From assembly GCA_964651825.1 (NCBI GenBank), contig CAZYWK010000003.1, forward strand, positions 19,997 to 83,996: 64,000 bases of DNA. Reading direction: 5' to 3'. Positions 34,441 through 43,915 of the stretch are shown here, in pieces. A program made the position numbers and the translations under genes. Origin of the DNA: Sva-07 sp964651825. Lineage in GTDB: Bacteria > Actinomycetota > Acidimicrobiia > Acidimicrobiales > Ilumatobacteraceae. The notes under the pieces are model-generated. The model was not told where the DNA came from. It was given only the letters and a program-made list of their open reading frames with translations, and made no database searches. The first letter of the stretch is position 1; every line of letters starts with the position of its first letter.

Positions 34441-35478
34441 ATGGAGATGAGTCCGCAGCGGGTTCGCACCGCTGAGTTCAAGACCGTTCGCAAGGGCGCC
34501 GACCTCGACGAGGTGCGCACGTTCCTCAACGATGTCGCCGACGAGCTCGAACGCGCCCAGAACCAATCGACGGCGATGGAGGCGCGGGCCCGCGCAGCGG
34601 TCGCTCGCCTGCAGGAGATGTCCGAGGGGCAGCCGGCGGCTGCCGCCCCGCTGGCGGCGCCGATCGAAGCCCCGCCCGAATCGGTCACGGTGCCGGCGGA
34701 GCAGTCCGACGCGATCAGCCGCACGCTCGTGCTCGCGCAGCGCACGGCCGACTCCCTCATCGCCGAAGCCAAAGCTGAAGCAGCCCGCGTCGTCGGCACC
34801 GCCAACAACGAAGCAGCAGCGACCCGCGACTCGACCCGTGAGATGGCCGCCACCATGCTCGACGAGGCGCGCGAGGAGGCACGACGCGTCGGCGAAGCCG
34901 AGCGGCTGGCCATCGCCAGCGAGGTCGATTCGCTGAAGGCGCGACGCGACTTCCTCGAGTCCGACGTCGACCACCTCGAGCAGTTCCTGGTCGCCCAGCG
35001 CAGCCGGATCCGCGACGCCGCCGCCGAACTGATCGAGGTCACCGACCGGGTTCCCGGCGGCCTCGGCGACGCGAGGCGCCCGCTGCTGTCGGCCTCCGAC
35101 GACCCGACACCGTCCGGTGGATCAGCGCAATCCGCTGAGCAGGTCGAGATCGTCGAGCTCACACCGGCCGCCGACGACCTCGGGGGTGGCGATCCCACCG
35201 AGGCGCTCGACCTCGTGGTCGTCACCGAGATCGACGAGGTCACCGAGCCCGCCGAGCCGGGTCCCGCGTCGGCCGAGCCACCCCGTGACGAGCCGGACAC
35301 GAACGACGACGGACCACGCTTCGGGCTCGATGACGACCAGCCCGGCGACGGCGACCCCACTCCCGTCGGGGGTGGCTTCGGCGGGCTCGAACCCGAGCGC
35401 CCCCCGGCCGCCGACGACGACGACGGCTTCCGTTTCACGTTCGACGACACCGACAACCCCAACCGCCCGAAGGGCTGA
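34441..35478 (+). CDS. divIVA: DivIVA/Wag31-type polar growth protein
   Basis: 345 residues. The N-terminal DivIVA domain (SPQRVRTAEFKTVRKGADLDEVRTF, split over 4-30) is followed by coiled coil (30-60), a Pro/Ala linker, a second long coiled coil (about 90-200) and an acidic C-terminus. It marks poles and septa and recruits wall synthesis. Compared with Wag31 the acidic tail (200-345) is long. GGAGG 7 bases upstream of the ATG. No yggT gene lies between sepF and this gene, unlike many relatives. Confidence 0.88.
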   Translation: MEMSPQRVRTAEFKTVRKGADLDEVRTFLNDVADELERAQNQSTAMEARARAAVARLQEMSEGQPAAAAPLAAPIEAPPESVTVPAEQSDAISRTLVLAQRTADSLIAEAKAEAARVVGTANNEAAATRDSTREMAATMLDEAREEARRVGEAERLAIASEVDSLKARRDFLESDVDHLEQFLVAQRSRIRDAAAELIEVTDRVPGGLGDARRPLLSASDDPTPSGGSAQSAEQVEIVELTPAADDLGGGDPTEALDLVVVTEIDEVTEPAEPGPASAEPPRDEPDTNDDGPRFGLDDDQPGDGDPTPVGGGFGGLEPERPPAADDDDGFRFTFDDTDNPNRPKG

Positions 35479-35543
35479 ATCGGCCGGCTCCGGCCAACGC
35501 ACAACCGGGTCGAACCTCCAACCGAGGCCGCGAGTCGCGTCGG

Positions 35544-35549
35544 TAGCAT
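35544..35549 (+). promoter_or_regulatory. -10-like TAGCAT box before ileS
   Basis: 6 bases before the GTG start codon; fits a leaderless promoter. No T-box leader can fit in the 77-base gap. Confidence 0.4.
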
Positions 35550-35555
35550 CGAGGC

Positions 35556-38500
35556 GTGTCCTACCCAGCTGTCGATCCCAAGCCGAACTTCCCCGCGCTG
35601 GAAGAAGACGTGCTGGCCATCTGGCGCAAGGAGTCGACGTTCGAACGCTCCGTCGAGCAACGTGACGCCGGGCCGAACGGCGACAACGAGTTCGTGTTCT
35701 ACGACGGTCCGCCGTTCGCCAACGGCCTGCCGCACTACGGACACCTGCTCACCGGGTTCGTCAAGGACGCCATCCCGCGCTATCAGACCATGAAGGGGCG
35801 CCGCGTCGAGCGGCGATTCGGGTGGGACTGTCATGGCCTGCCCGCCGAGGTGAAGGTCGAACAAGAGCTGGGCATCTCCGGCCACCCCGAGATCACCGCG
35901 TTCGGCATCGACAAGTTCAACGATGCCTGCCGGTCGAGCGTGCTCCAGTTCACCAACGAGTGGCGTGACTACGTCACCCGCCAGGCCCGCTGGGTCGACT
36001 TCGACAACGACTACAAGACCCTCGACCTCTCCTACATGGAGAGCGTCATGTGGGCCTTCAAGACCCTGTGGGACAAGGGCCTCATCTACGAAGGCTTCCG
36101 TGTGCTCGCCTACTGCTGGCGCTGCGAGACACCGCTCAGCAACACCGAGACCCGCATGGACGACACCTACCGTGACCGGCAGGATCCGGCGCTCACCGTC
36201 GCTTTCGAGCTCGAGACCGGCGAGCGCCTGCTCGCCTGGACCACCACACCCTGGACGTTGCCGTCGAACCTCGCGCTCGCCGTCGGCCCGGACATCGACT
36301 ACGCCGTCGTCGAGCTCGACGGCACCCGCTACGTGCTGGCCGAGGCACTGCTCGGCGCATATGGGGCAGAGCTCGGCGAGGCGACCCGCGTCGGCACGCT
36401 GAAGGGCTCCGAGCTCGTCGGGCGTCGCTACACCCCGCTGTTCGACTTCTTCGCCGACACCGGCAAGTGGGGCACTGAACGGGCGTTTCAGGTGCTGGCC
36501 GGCGACTTCGTGTCGATCGAGGACGGCACCGGCGTGGTCCACATGGCACCCGGCTTCGGCGAGGACGACCAGGTCGTCTCCAACGCCGCCGGCATCCCGA
36601 CGATCTGCCCGATGGACGAACACGGCCAGTACACCGCCGACGTTGCGCCGTGGGCGGGCACCCACGTCTTCGACGCCAACGCGCTCGTGACCCGCGAGCT
36701 GAAAGAGCGTGGCGTCGTGCTGCGCCATGCCACCTACGACCACTCGTACCCGCACTGCTGGCGCTGTGCGCAGCCGCTCGTGTACCGGGCGATCTCGTCG
36801 TGGTTCGTCAAGGTCACCGAGTTCCGTGACCGCATGGTCGAGCTGAACCAGCAGATCACCTGGCAGCCGGCCCACATCAAGGACGGCAGCTTCGGCAAGT
36901 GGCTGGAGAACGCCCGCGACTGGTCGATCAGCCGCAACCGGTTCTGGGGCTCGCCGATCCCGGTCTGGCAGTCCGACGACCCGAACCACCCCCGCATCGA
37001 CGTGTACGGCTCGCTCGCCGAGCTGGAAGCCGACTTCGGCGTGGCCGTCACCGACCTGCACCGGCCGTTCGTCGACAACCTGACGCGCCCGAACCCCGAC
37101 GACCCGACCGGCAAGTCGATGATGCGCCGCGTTCCCGAGGTGCTCGACTGCTGGTTCGAGTCGGGTTCGATGCCGTTCGCCCAGGTGCACTACCCGTTCG
37201 AGAACACCGAATGGTTCGAGCACCACTATCCGGGCGACTTCATCGTCGAGTACATCGCCCAGACCCGCGGCTGGTTCTACACGCTGCACGTCCTCGCCAC
37301 CGCCCTCTTCGACCGTCCCAGCTTCTCCTCGTGCGTCAGCCACGGCATCGTGCTCGGCGACGACGGACAGAAGATGTCCAAGAGCCTCAACAACTACCCC
37401 GATCCCCGGGCGATGTTCGATGCCTACGGTGCCGATGCGATGCGCTGGCACCTCCTGTCGTCGTCGATCCTGCGCGGCAACGATGCCATGGTGACCGAGG
37501 CCGGCATCCGCGACACGGTGCGCCACGTGATGCTGCCGCTGTGGAACTCGTGGTACTTCCTCGCGCTGTACGCCAACGCCGGTGGTCATCGCGGCGTGAT
37601 CCGTACCGATTCGGCCAACTCGCTCGATCAGTACGTGCTGTCGAAGACCCGCGGCCTCGTCAGCGACGTCACCGACGCGATGGACGCGTACGACCTGTTC
37701 GGCGCCTGCCAGCACGTACGCGTGTACATCGATGCACTCACCAACTGGTACGTGCGGCGCAGCCGCTCGCGCTTCTGGCAGGGCGACCACGACGCCATCG
37801 ACACGATGCACACGGTGCTCGACGTGGTGACACGGCTGCTCGCACCGCTGTTGCCGCTCGTGTCGGAGTCGATCTACCGGGGCATGCACGACAACGCCGA
37901 CAGCGTTCACCTGACCGACTGGCCGACGGTCGACGAGCTGCCCGCGTTCGACGATCTCGTCGACACGATGGACCTCGTGCGCGACGTGTGTTCGGCCACA
38001 CTGTCGGTCCGCAAGGCACAAGGGCGGCGGGTTCGCCTGCCGTTGCAGTCGGTCACCGTCGCGGCCCCCGATTCCGAGCGGCTGCGCGACTTCCTCGACG
38101 TGATCGCCGACGAGGTGAACGTCCGCAGCGTCGAGCTCACCACCGACCTCAGTGCGGTGGCCGACGAGCAGCTCCAGCTGGTGCCGGCAAAGCTCGGCCC
38201 GCGCCTCGGCAAGGACGTCCAATCGGTGATCAAGGCCCACAAGGCCGGCGACTGGACCAACACCGGCGGTGTCGTCACCGTTGGCGGCCACGTGCTGGAG
38301 GACGGCGAGTACCGCCTCGATCTCGTCGCCGCCGACGACCGCGCCAGCGCTGGTCTGGCGAACCGGGCCGGGGTGGTCGCGCTCGACATCGACGTGACCG
38401 ACGAGCTCGAGCGTGAGGGCGTCGCCCGCGACCTCGTCCGGCTCGTCCAACAGGCCCGGCGCGAGGCCGGCCTCGAGGTGTCCGACCGGATCGCGCTCCA

Positions 38501-38651
38501 CATCACCGGCTCGCCGTCGTGGATCGACGCCGCCGAGGCACACCGCCAGATGCTCATGGACGAGACGCTCACGACCGACCTGCAGCTCGCCGTGGGAGCC
38601 CATGCCGGCGGCGACGAGGAACCGGCGATCGTCGTGCGACGCATCGGCTGA
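35556..38651 (+). CDS. ileS: Isoleucyl-tRNA synthetase
   Basis: 1031 residues. Class I synthetase: PFANGLPHYGHLLTGF carries the HIGH motif, CP1 editing domain in the middle, DGQKMSKSLNNYPDP carries KMSKS, followed by an anticodon-binding domain. The G-L-P-H-Y-G-H form and the lack of a C-terminal zinc finger match the eukaryote-like type 2 enzymes, a group known for low mupirocin sensitivity. GTG start placed by the TAGCAT box. Confidence 0.96.
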   Translation: MSYPAVDPKPNFPALEEDVLAIWRKESTFERSVEQRDAGPNGDNEFVFYDGPPFANGLPHYGHLLTGFVKDAIPRYQTMKGRRVERRFGWDCHGLPAEVKVEQELGISGHPEITAFGIDKFNDACRSSVLQFTNEWRDYVTRQARWVDFDNDYKTLDLSYMESVMWAFKTLWDKGLIYEGFRVLAYCWRCETPLSNTETRMDDTYRDRQDPALTVAFELETGERLLAWTTTPWTLPSNLALAVGPDIDYAVVELDGTRYVLAEALLGAYGAELGEATRVGTLKGSELVGRRYTPLFDFFADTGKWGTERAFQVLAGDFVSIEDGTGVVHMAPGFGEDDQVVSNAAGIPTICPMDEHGQYTADVAPWAGTHVFDANALVTRELKERGVVLRHATYDHSYPHCWRCAQPLVYRAISSWFVKVTEFRDRMVELNQQITWQPAHIKDGSFGKWLENARDWSISRNRFWGSPIPVWQSDDPNHPRIDVYGSLAELEADFGVAVTDLHRPFVDNLTRPNPDDPTGKSMMRRVPEVLDCWFESGSMPFAQVHYPFENTEWFEHHYPGDFIVEYIAQTRGWFYTLHVLATALFDRPSFSSCVSHGIVLGDDGQKMSKSLNNYPDPRAMFDAYGADAMRWHLLSSSILRGNDAMVTEAGIRDTVRHVMLPLWNSWYFLALYANAGGHRGVIRTDSANSLDQYVLSKTRGLVSDVTDAMDAYDLFGACQHVRVYIDALTNWYVRRSRSRFWQGDHDAIDTMHTVLDVVTRLLAPLLPLVSESIYRGMHDNADSVHLTDWPTVDELPAFDDLVDTMDLVRDVCSATLSVRKAQGRRVRLPLQSVTVAAPDSERLRDFLDVIADEVNVRSVELTTDLSAVADEQLQLVPAKLGPRLGKDVQSVIKAHKAGDWTNTGGVVTVGGHVLEDGEYRLDLVAADDRASAGLANRAGVVALDIDVTDELEREGVARDLVRLVQQARREAGLEVSDRIALHITGSPSWIDAAEAHRQMLMDETLTTDLQLAVGAHAGGDEEPAIVVRRIG

Positions 38652-38695
38652 CGCGCCCGGTAGAGTCCGGCGCTCAACTGCCGGGAGGGAAGCGT

Positions 38696-39538
38696 ATGGC
38701 CGCATCGAAGAAGCCGAGTCCTGCTCCGACCAAGAAGGCGACGGCACCCGCAACCAAGCGTCCGCCCGCCGCCAAGCAGCTCGTGACGACGGCCAAGCCG
38801 GCCGCGGCGCGCAAGTCGACCCCGGCCCGCAAGACAGCATCCACGAAGTCGGCCACCCCGAAGAAGGCGGCCCCGAGCAAGGCGACAGCCACGAAAGCCA
38901 CGACGACAAAGATGAACCAGACTGCGGCGAAGAAGCCGGCCCCCAAGGCTGCGACGACGAGCACGACGAAGACCCCAGCAACCACCACTCCGGCCGCATC
39001 CGCGACGGCAGCGGAGAAGAAGGCACCCGCCAAGAAGACCGTGGCCCGCCCGGTCCGGCCCCCGTCACCTGACACACCGGCGCTCCTGTCGAACTACCGG
39101 CCCGATCGTCTCGAGATCCCGGCGCCGCGCGGCACGTCCAAGGACGGCATCACCTACACGAAGGACTTCGACGTGAAGTTCCTCAAGGCGCAGCGCGACG
39201 AGCTCCTCGACCGCCGGGCATCGGAGCTGGCACGCGCGACCCGCCTCGAAGACGAGGCGACCAGCCTCATCGAAGACGGCGAGATGGGCGACGTCCAGTT
39301 CGACGACGAGGGCGGCGAGGGCGACACGATGGTCGTACAGCGCGACCTCGACCGCGTCCTGTCGACCCAGGCGCGACAGACGATCGAAGACATCGACGCC
39401 GCGCTCGCCCGCATCGAGGTCGGAACCTACGGGTACTCGGAGGTGTCGGGTCAGCCGATCCCGCGCGAGCGCCTCGAAGCGTTGCCGGAGACGACCGTCC
39501 TCGCCGCCGAGAAGGTCAGCGGCATCGGCCTGCGCTGA
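38696..39538 (+). CDS. DksA/TraR-like protein with histone-H1-like tail and no zinc cysteines
   Basis: 280 residues. Residues 1-120 are almost only Lys, Ala, Thr and Pro (PAKK/TKKAT-like repeats), as in histone-H1-like tails, so DNA or RNA binding is likely. Residues 140-280 carry a coiled-coil and DksA/TraR C-terminus: DIDAALARIEVGTYGYSEVS, GQPIPRERLEALPETT. In DksA the zinc finger Cys would sit around GTYG-x-C; here they are Tyr-Ser and no Cys remains. The role as an RNA polymerase secondary-channel factor is possible but untested. ATG preceded by GGAGG. Confidence 0.8.
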   Translation: MAASKKPSPAPTKKATAPATKRPPAAKQLVTTAKPAAARKSTPARKTASTKSATPKKAAPSKATATKATTTKMNQTAAKKPAPKAATTSTTKTPATTTPAASATAAEKKAPAKKTVARPVRPPSPDTPALLSNYRPDRLEIPAPRGTSKDGITYTKDFDVKFLKAQRDELLDRRASELARATRLEDEATSLIEDGEMGDVQFDDEGGEGDTMVVQRDLDRVLSTQARQTIEDIDAALARIEVGTYGYSEVSGQPIPRERLEALPETTVLAAEKVSGIGLR

Positions 39539-39563
39539 TGGCTGGCGTCGGGCGCAACCCACC

Positions 39564-40070
39564 ATGACCCTGGCCCGCTCGTGGCGGGCGCCGATCTCGA
39601 TCGCGGTCGTCGTGGTGTTGCTCGACCAGGTGACCAAGCACTGGGCGGTCAACGAACTGTCCGACGGTCACGAGATCCACGTGATCTGGACGCTGCAGTT
39701 CAACCTCGCCTTCAACAGCGGGATGGCGTTCAGCCGCGGGCGCGGCCTCGGCCCGGTCATCGCCGTGGTGGCCACGCTCGTGATCGTGTGGCTGCTGCTC
39801 TCGTTGCGTTCGGGTGGCACCAAGTTGAGTCAGTTCGGTATGGGATGCTTGATCGGTGGCGCGGCCGGCAACCTCATCGATCGCCTGTTCCGGGGTGACG
39901 CGTGGCTGCGGGGCTCCGTCGTCGACTTCATCGACTTCCAGTGGTTCCCGATCTTCAACGTCGCCGACATCGCCGTGAACGTCGGCGCGGCGTGCCTGAT
40001 CCTGAACGCCGTGCTCGTCGCGCGCCACGACACCGGCACACACGACACCGGCACGGCGGACTCGACGTGA
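39564..40070 (+). CDS. lspA: Lipoprotein signal peptidase
   Basis: 168 residues, four membrane helices. Catalytic dyad D106 (GNLIDR) and D135 (FNVADIA), plus the NSGMAFS motif. Cleaves prolipoprotein signal peptides after lipidation, for example of the GerMN lipoprotein at 1858-2466. Stop overlaps the next gene (GTGA). Confidence 0.95.
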   Translation: MTLARSWRAPISIAVVVVLLDQVTKHWAVNELSDGHEIHVIWTLQFNLAFNSGMAFSRGRGLGPVIAVVATLVIVWLLLSLRSGGTKLSQFGMGCLIGGAAGNLIDRLFRGDAWLRGSVVDFIDFQWFPIFNVADIAVNVGAACLILNAVLVARHDTGTHDTGTADST

Positions 40071-40984
40071 TCCACGAGGTGGTGCCGGCGGCGCTCGACG
40101 GGCAGCGGCTCGACCGCATCGTCGCGTTGATCGCGGACGTCAGCCGCGCCGACGCCTCGACACTGATCGCCAGCGGCGGCGCCTGCGTCGACGGCGACGT
40201 GGCGCGATCGGGAAAGGTTCGCCTGACCGAAGGCCAACAGATCGACATCGATCCGTCGGCGCTCCCCACCGTCGAGCTCCCAGCCGCCGACGACACGGTC
40301 ACGTTCGGCATCGTCCACGTCGACGACGAGATCATCGTGATCGACAAGCCCGCCGGGCTCGTGGTCCATCCCGGCGCGGGGAACGCGACCGGTACGCTCG
40401 TCAACGGCCTGCTGGCCCGGTTCCCTGAGATCGCCGGCGTCGGCGAGGAGAACCGGCCAGGCATCGTCCATCGTCTCGACGCCGGCAGCTCCGGCCTGCT
40501 CGTGGTGGCCCGCACGCAGGACGCGGCCGACGCGCTGATCGAGCAGTTCGCCGACCACAGCGCAACGCGCCGGTACGACGCGTTGGTGTGGGGTGTCCCG
40601 GAGGCTCCCCACGGCATCATCGATGCGCCGATCGGCCGTGACCGTGGCGACCCGCTCAAGATGGCGGTCGTGGCCAACGGCCGGTTCGCCCGCACCGACT
40701 ATCGGGTCGTCGGCAGGTACTCGGCGCCGGCGTCGGTGTCGCGCCTCGAATGCCGGCTCGAGACCGGCCGTACCCACCAGATCAGGGTGCACCTGGCCTC
40801 GATCGGGCATCCGCTCGTCGGCGACCCCACCTACGCGCAGCGCCGGCCGATGCTCGGGCTCACCCGCCCGTTCCTGCATGCCGCCGAACTCGCCTTCGAC
40901 CATCCCGTCACCGGCGACCGCGTCACGTTCCACAGTCCGCTGACCGCCGACCTCCAAGCCTGGCTCGACGCCGCAACGCCGTGA
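40067..40984 (+). CDS. rluD: RluA-family 23S rRNA pseudouridine synthase
   Basis: 305 residues. N-terminal S4 RNA-binding domain (about 14-70), then the synthase domain with IIVIDKPAGLVVHPG, catalytic Asp in GIVHRLDAGSSGLLVV (Ser replaces the usual Thr after LDxx), ETGRTHQIRVHLASIGHPLVGD. lspA-rluD is a frequent pair. Exact target sites (RluD-type 1911/1915/1917) are inferred from neighbourhood. GTG start. Confidence 0.88.
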   Translation: MIHEVVPAALDGQRLDRIVALIADVSRADASTLIASGGACVDGDVARSGKVRLTEGQQIDIDPSALPTVELPAADDTVTFGIVHVDDEIIVIDKPAGLVVHPGAGNATGTLVNGLLARFPEIAGVGEENRPGIVHRLDAGSSGLLVVARTQDAADALIEQFADHSATRRYDALVWGVPEAPHGIIDAPIGRDRGDPLKMAVVANGRFARTDYRVVGRYSAPASVSRLECRLETGRTHQIRVHLASIGHPLVGDPTYAQRRPMLGLTRPFLHAAELAFDHPVTGDRVTFHSPLTADLQAWLDAATP

Positions 40985-40995
40985 AACGCCTGGGA

Positions 40996-41034
40996 TCAGG
41001 CACCGGGCGTTTCGCCGAAACGCCCGGTGCCTGA
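40996..41034. terminator. Long perfect hairpin between convergent rluD and molybdoenzyme genes
   Basis: TCAGGCACCGGGCGTTTCG and its exact complement (41016-41034) are separated by a single C, giving at least 17 stable base pairs, with three further G:C pairs after one mismatch (40992-40994 with 41036-41038). It begins 12 bases after the rluD stop and lies within the last 13 codons of the opposing gene. It could work as a bidirectional terminator, or be a mobile palindrome that extended the gene. Confidence 0.7.
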
Positions 41035-43293
41035 CCCCGAGCGTCGCAGTTCGACGGGGATCGATTTGTAGACGGGAGTGCCGGAGGCGCCGACGCTGCC
41101 GAGGGCGACGAGCACGTTCGTCTCGGGGTAGTAGGCCGCGCAGGTGCCGACCGGCGTCGGGTACTCGACCACCCGGAAGCGGGGAGCGACCCGTTCGACG
41201 CCGTCAGGGCCCACCGATCGCAAGTCGACGAGCACGCCGTCGTCGAGGCCCCGTTCGTCGAGGTCGGCGCGGGCGACGAGTACGACGCGCCGCCCGTCGT
41301 GGATGCCGCGGTACCGGTCGTCGAGGCCGTAGATCGTGGTGTTGTACTGGTCGTGGCTGCGCATCGTCTGCAGCAGCAGCGTGCCGGGCGGAGCCTCGGC
41401 GAACGTCAGCTCGTTGACGGTGAACTGGGCTCGACCGTCGGCGGTGGCGAACGTCCGGTCGTCACGCGGACCATGGGGGAGTGTGAAGCCGCCGGGTTCG
41501 CGGATCTTCGTGTTGAAGTCGTCGAAGCCCGGAACCACGCGGCTGATCGAGTTGCGGATCGCGGCATGATCGCGTTGGAAGCGATCCCAGGCCACGTCGC
41601 CCCACCCGAACAAGGCGCCGGCGATCCCACACACGATCTCGACCTCGCTGCGCAGATGCGGGGACGCCTTCGGCAGCGTGCCGCGGGACGCGTGCACCAC
41701 CCCCATCGAATCCTCCACGGTGACGACCTGCTCGACGCCGTCGACCTCGTGACGCTCGGTGCGTCCCATCGTCGGCAGGATCAACGCTTGCTCGCCGGTC
41801 ACGACGTGCGAGGCGTTCAGCTTCGTCGAGACCTGCACCGTGAGGCGGCATCGCTCGAGCGCCGCGTGGGTCACGGTCGTGTCGGGTGTGGCCGACGCGA
41901 AGTTGCCACCCATCCCGACGAACACGCGCACCGCTCCGTCGCGCATGGCCGCGATCGTCTCCACCGTGTCGAAGCCGTCGTCGCGCGGCGGCTCGAATCC
42001 GAACTCGTCGGCGAGCGCGTCGAGGAACTGCGGCAGCGGTCGTTCGTAGATGCCCATCGTGCGATCACCCTGCACGTTGGAGTGGCCGCGCACGGGACAC
42101 ACGCCGGCGCCGGGACGGCCGACGTTGCCGCGGAGCAGCAGGAAGTTGACGATCTCACGGATCGTCTCGACGGAGTTGGCGTGCTGGGTCAGCCCCATCG
42201 CCCAGCAGACGATGATCCGCGGCGAACCGAGGACTCGGGCCGCGAACCGTTCGGCGACGTCGCGCTCGAAGCCCGTGGCACGCGTGTACGCATCCCAGTC
42301 GAACGTCTTGGCATCGGCGGCGAAGGTGTCGAAGCCCTGCGTGTACCGCTCGATGAACGCTTCGTCGATCGCTTCGGCGACGGTCCCGCCGTCGGCGGTG
42401 GTGACGAGCAGGTGGTTCACGGCCTTGAAGAACGCGAGGTCACCGTTGGTGCGGATCGGCAGGTGATCGTCGGCGAGCGCCGTGCCGCCGCCGAGCAGCC
42501 CACCCGCGCGCTGGGGGTTCTTGAACCGCAGGAGCCCGGCCTCCGGAAGCGGGTTGATGGCGACGATCGCCGCACCCGAGCGCTTCGCCTGTTCGAGCGT
42601 CGTCAGCATCCGGGGATGGTTGGTGCCCGGGTTCTGGCCGACGACCACGATCAGGTCGGCCTCGGCGAAGTCGGTGATGTGGACCGAGCCCTTGCCGATG
42701 CCGATCGTCTCGGTCAGCGCGGAGCCGCTCGCCTCGTGACACATGTTCGAGCAGTCGGGCAGGTTGTTCGTGCCGAACCTGCGGGCGAGCAGCTGATAGA
42801 GGAACGCGGCCTCGTTGCTCGTGCGCCCCGACGTGTAGAAGGCAGCTGCGTCCGGCGAGGGGAGCGCTCGCAGCTCGGCGGCGATCAACGCGAAGGCGTC
42901 GTCCCAGGAGATCGGCTCGTAGTGGGAACCCCCTGCGCGCTTCACCATCGGCTCGGTGAGCCGGCCCTGGCGGCCGAGCCAGTACTCGGACTGCTCGCGC
43001 AGCTCGGCGACGGAGTGCTCGGCGAAGAACTCGCGGGTGATCCGCTCGGTCGTGGCCTCCTCGGCCACCGCCTTCACCCCGTTCTCACAGAACTCGGCGA
43101 CGTGGGCGTGGCCGGGCTCGGGCCATGCACAACCCGGGCAGTCGAACCCGTCGGGTTGGTTGATCGAGCGAAGCGTGGCGATCGTTCGACGTGTGCCCAT
43201 CTGCCCGATGCCACGCTGCAGCGACACCGCCACCGCTGTGGCCCCGGCCGCCCACGACTTGGGCGGCTCGACCGTTCCGGAGAAATCCTCCAT
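40996..43293 (-). CDS. YdeP/FdhF-like molybdopterin oxidoreductase, alpha subunit
   Basis: 765 residues. Follows the YdeP branch of the formate-dehydrogenase superfamily: an incomplete iron-sulfur motif (GFDCPGCAWPEP), SGRTSNEAAFLYQLLARRFG, a Cys at the usual Cys/Sec ligand site in SNMCHEASG, and a C-terminal molydopterin-dinucleotide domain. YdeP in E. coli supports acid resistance; the substrate is unknown. ATG at 43293 with TACACT (43302-43307, minus strand) 8 bases upstream. The last 13 codons lie in the hairpin and are probably not part of the fold. Confidence 0.82.
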   Translation of the reverse strand: MEDFSGTVEPPKSWAAGATAVAVSLQRGIGQMGTRRTIATLRSINQPDGFDCPGCAWPEPGHAHVAEFCENGVKAVAEEATTERITREFFAEHSVAELREQSEYWLGRQGRLTEPMVKRAGGSHYEPISWDDAFALIAAELRALPSPDAAAFYTSGRTSNEAAFLYQLLARRFGTNNLPDCSNMCHEASGSALTETIGIGKGSVHITDFAEADLIVVVGQNPGTNHPRMLTTLEQAKRSGAAIVAINPLPEAGLLRFKNPQRAGGLLGGGTALADDHLPIRTNGDLAFFKAVNHLLVTTADGGTVAEAIDEAFIERYTQGFDTFAADAKTFDWDAYTRATGFERDVAERFAARVLGSPRIIVCWAMGLTQHANSVETIREIVNFLLLRGNVGRPGAGVCPVRGHSNVQGDRTMGIYERPLPQFLDALADEFGFEPPRDDGFDTVETIAAMRDGAVRVFVGMGGNFASATPDTTVTHAALERCRLTVQVSTKLNASHVVTGEQALILPTMGRTERHEVDGVEQVVTVEDSMGVVHASRGTLPKASPHLRSEVEIVCGIAGALFGWGDVAWDRFQRDHAAIRNSISRVVPGFDDFNTKIREPGGFTLPHGPRDDRTFATADGRAQFTVNELTFAEAPPGTLLLQTMRSHDQYNTTIYGLDDRYRGIHDGRRVVLVARADLDERGLDDGVLVDLRSVGPDGVERVAPRFRVVEYPTPVGTCAAYYPETNVLVALGSVGASGTPVYKSIPVELRRSGSGTGRFGETPGA

Positions 43294-43357
43294 GCACGGC
43301 GAGTGTACGAGCCCGAGGGCTCGCCGACCGGGTGCGACATGGGTCAAACTGTCGTCC
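43294..43357. promoter_or_regulatory. Divergent promoter region, molybdoenzyme / glutathione peroxidase
   Basis: Minus strand: TACACT at 43302-43307, 8 bases before the ATG. Plus strand: CAAACT at 43345-43350, 7 bases before the gpx ATG. Shared control of two stress-type genes is plausible but no operator is visible. Confidence 0.35.
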
Positions 43358-43858
43358 ATGACCTCCATCGACAACGCCACGCTGACGACGCCAATCAACA
43401 CCCTGCACGGCGAGCCGACCAGCCTGGCCGACTTCGGCGGCAAGGCGATCCTCGCGGTCAACGTGGCCTCGAAGTGCGGGCTGACCCCGCAGTACACGGG
43501 CCTCGAAGCACTCCAGACGCAGTACGGCGATCGGGGCTTCACCGTGATCGGCTTCCCCTGCAACCAGTTCGGCGGCCAGGAGCCGGGCTCGGCCGAGGAG
43601 ATCGAGACGTTCTGCTCGACCACCTACGGGGTGACGTTCCCGATGACGGAAAAGATCGACGTCAACGGCGACTCACAGCACCCGATCTACGCTGCCCTGA
43701 CCGAGGTCGCCGACGGCGAAGGGCACACCGGAGACATCCGTTGGAACTTCGAGAAGTTCCTGATCGCCCCTGACGGTGAGATCACCCGGTTCTCCCCGAT
43801 GGTCACCCCCGAAGACCCCGCCCTCGTCGAAGCCATCGAGGCCAGCTTGCCGTCCTGA
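43358..43858 (+). CDS. Glutathione peroxidase family peroxidase
   Basis: 166 residues. Peroxidase tetrad: Cys40 (VASKCGLTPQY), Gln74 (FGGQEPG), Trp130 and Asn131 (IRWNFEKF). The bacterial Cys forms usually take electrons from thioredoxin rather than glutathione. In an organism with mycothiol (mshC in this window) a thioredoxin or mycoredoxin donor is more likely. Protects against lipid and organic peroxides. Confidence 0.92.
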   Translation: MTSIDNATLTTPINTLHGEPTSLADFGGKAILAVNVASKCGLTPQYTGLEALQTQYGDRGFTVIGFPCNQFGGQEPGSAEEIETFCSTTYGVTFPMTEKIDVNGDSQHPIYAALTEVADGEGHTGDIRWNFEKFLIAPDGEITRFSPMVTPEDPALVEAIEASLPS

Positions 43859-43915
43859 TTGGTTCGGCCTCACGTCAGGTGTTGTCGCAACGATCGGGGA
43901 CGGCCGAGCCGAGTG

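Noticed and set aside
35479..35555. T-box leader for ileS, and likewise for thrS (57969-58013)
   Set aside because: The gaps are 77 and 45 bases, too short for a T-box; both contain -10-like boxes next to the start codon.
34380..39077. A very long open frame on the minus strand (about 1565 codons) opposite divIVA, ileS and the DksA-like gene
   Set aside because: It is a shadow of high-GC codon usage. Its translation is low-complexity and Arg/Ser rich, while the plus strand encodes clear, complete genes over the same bases.
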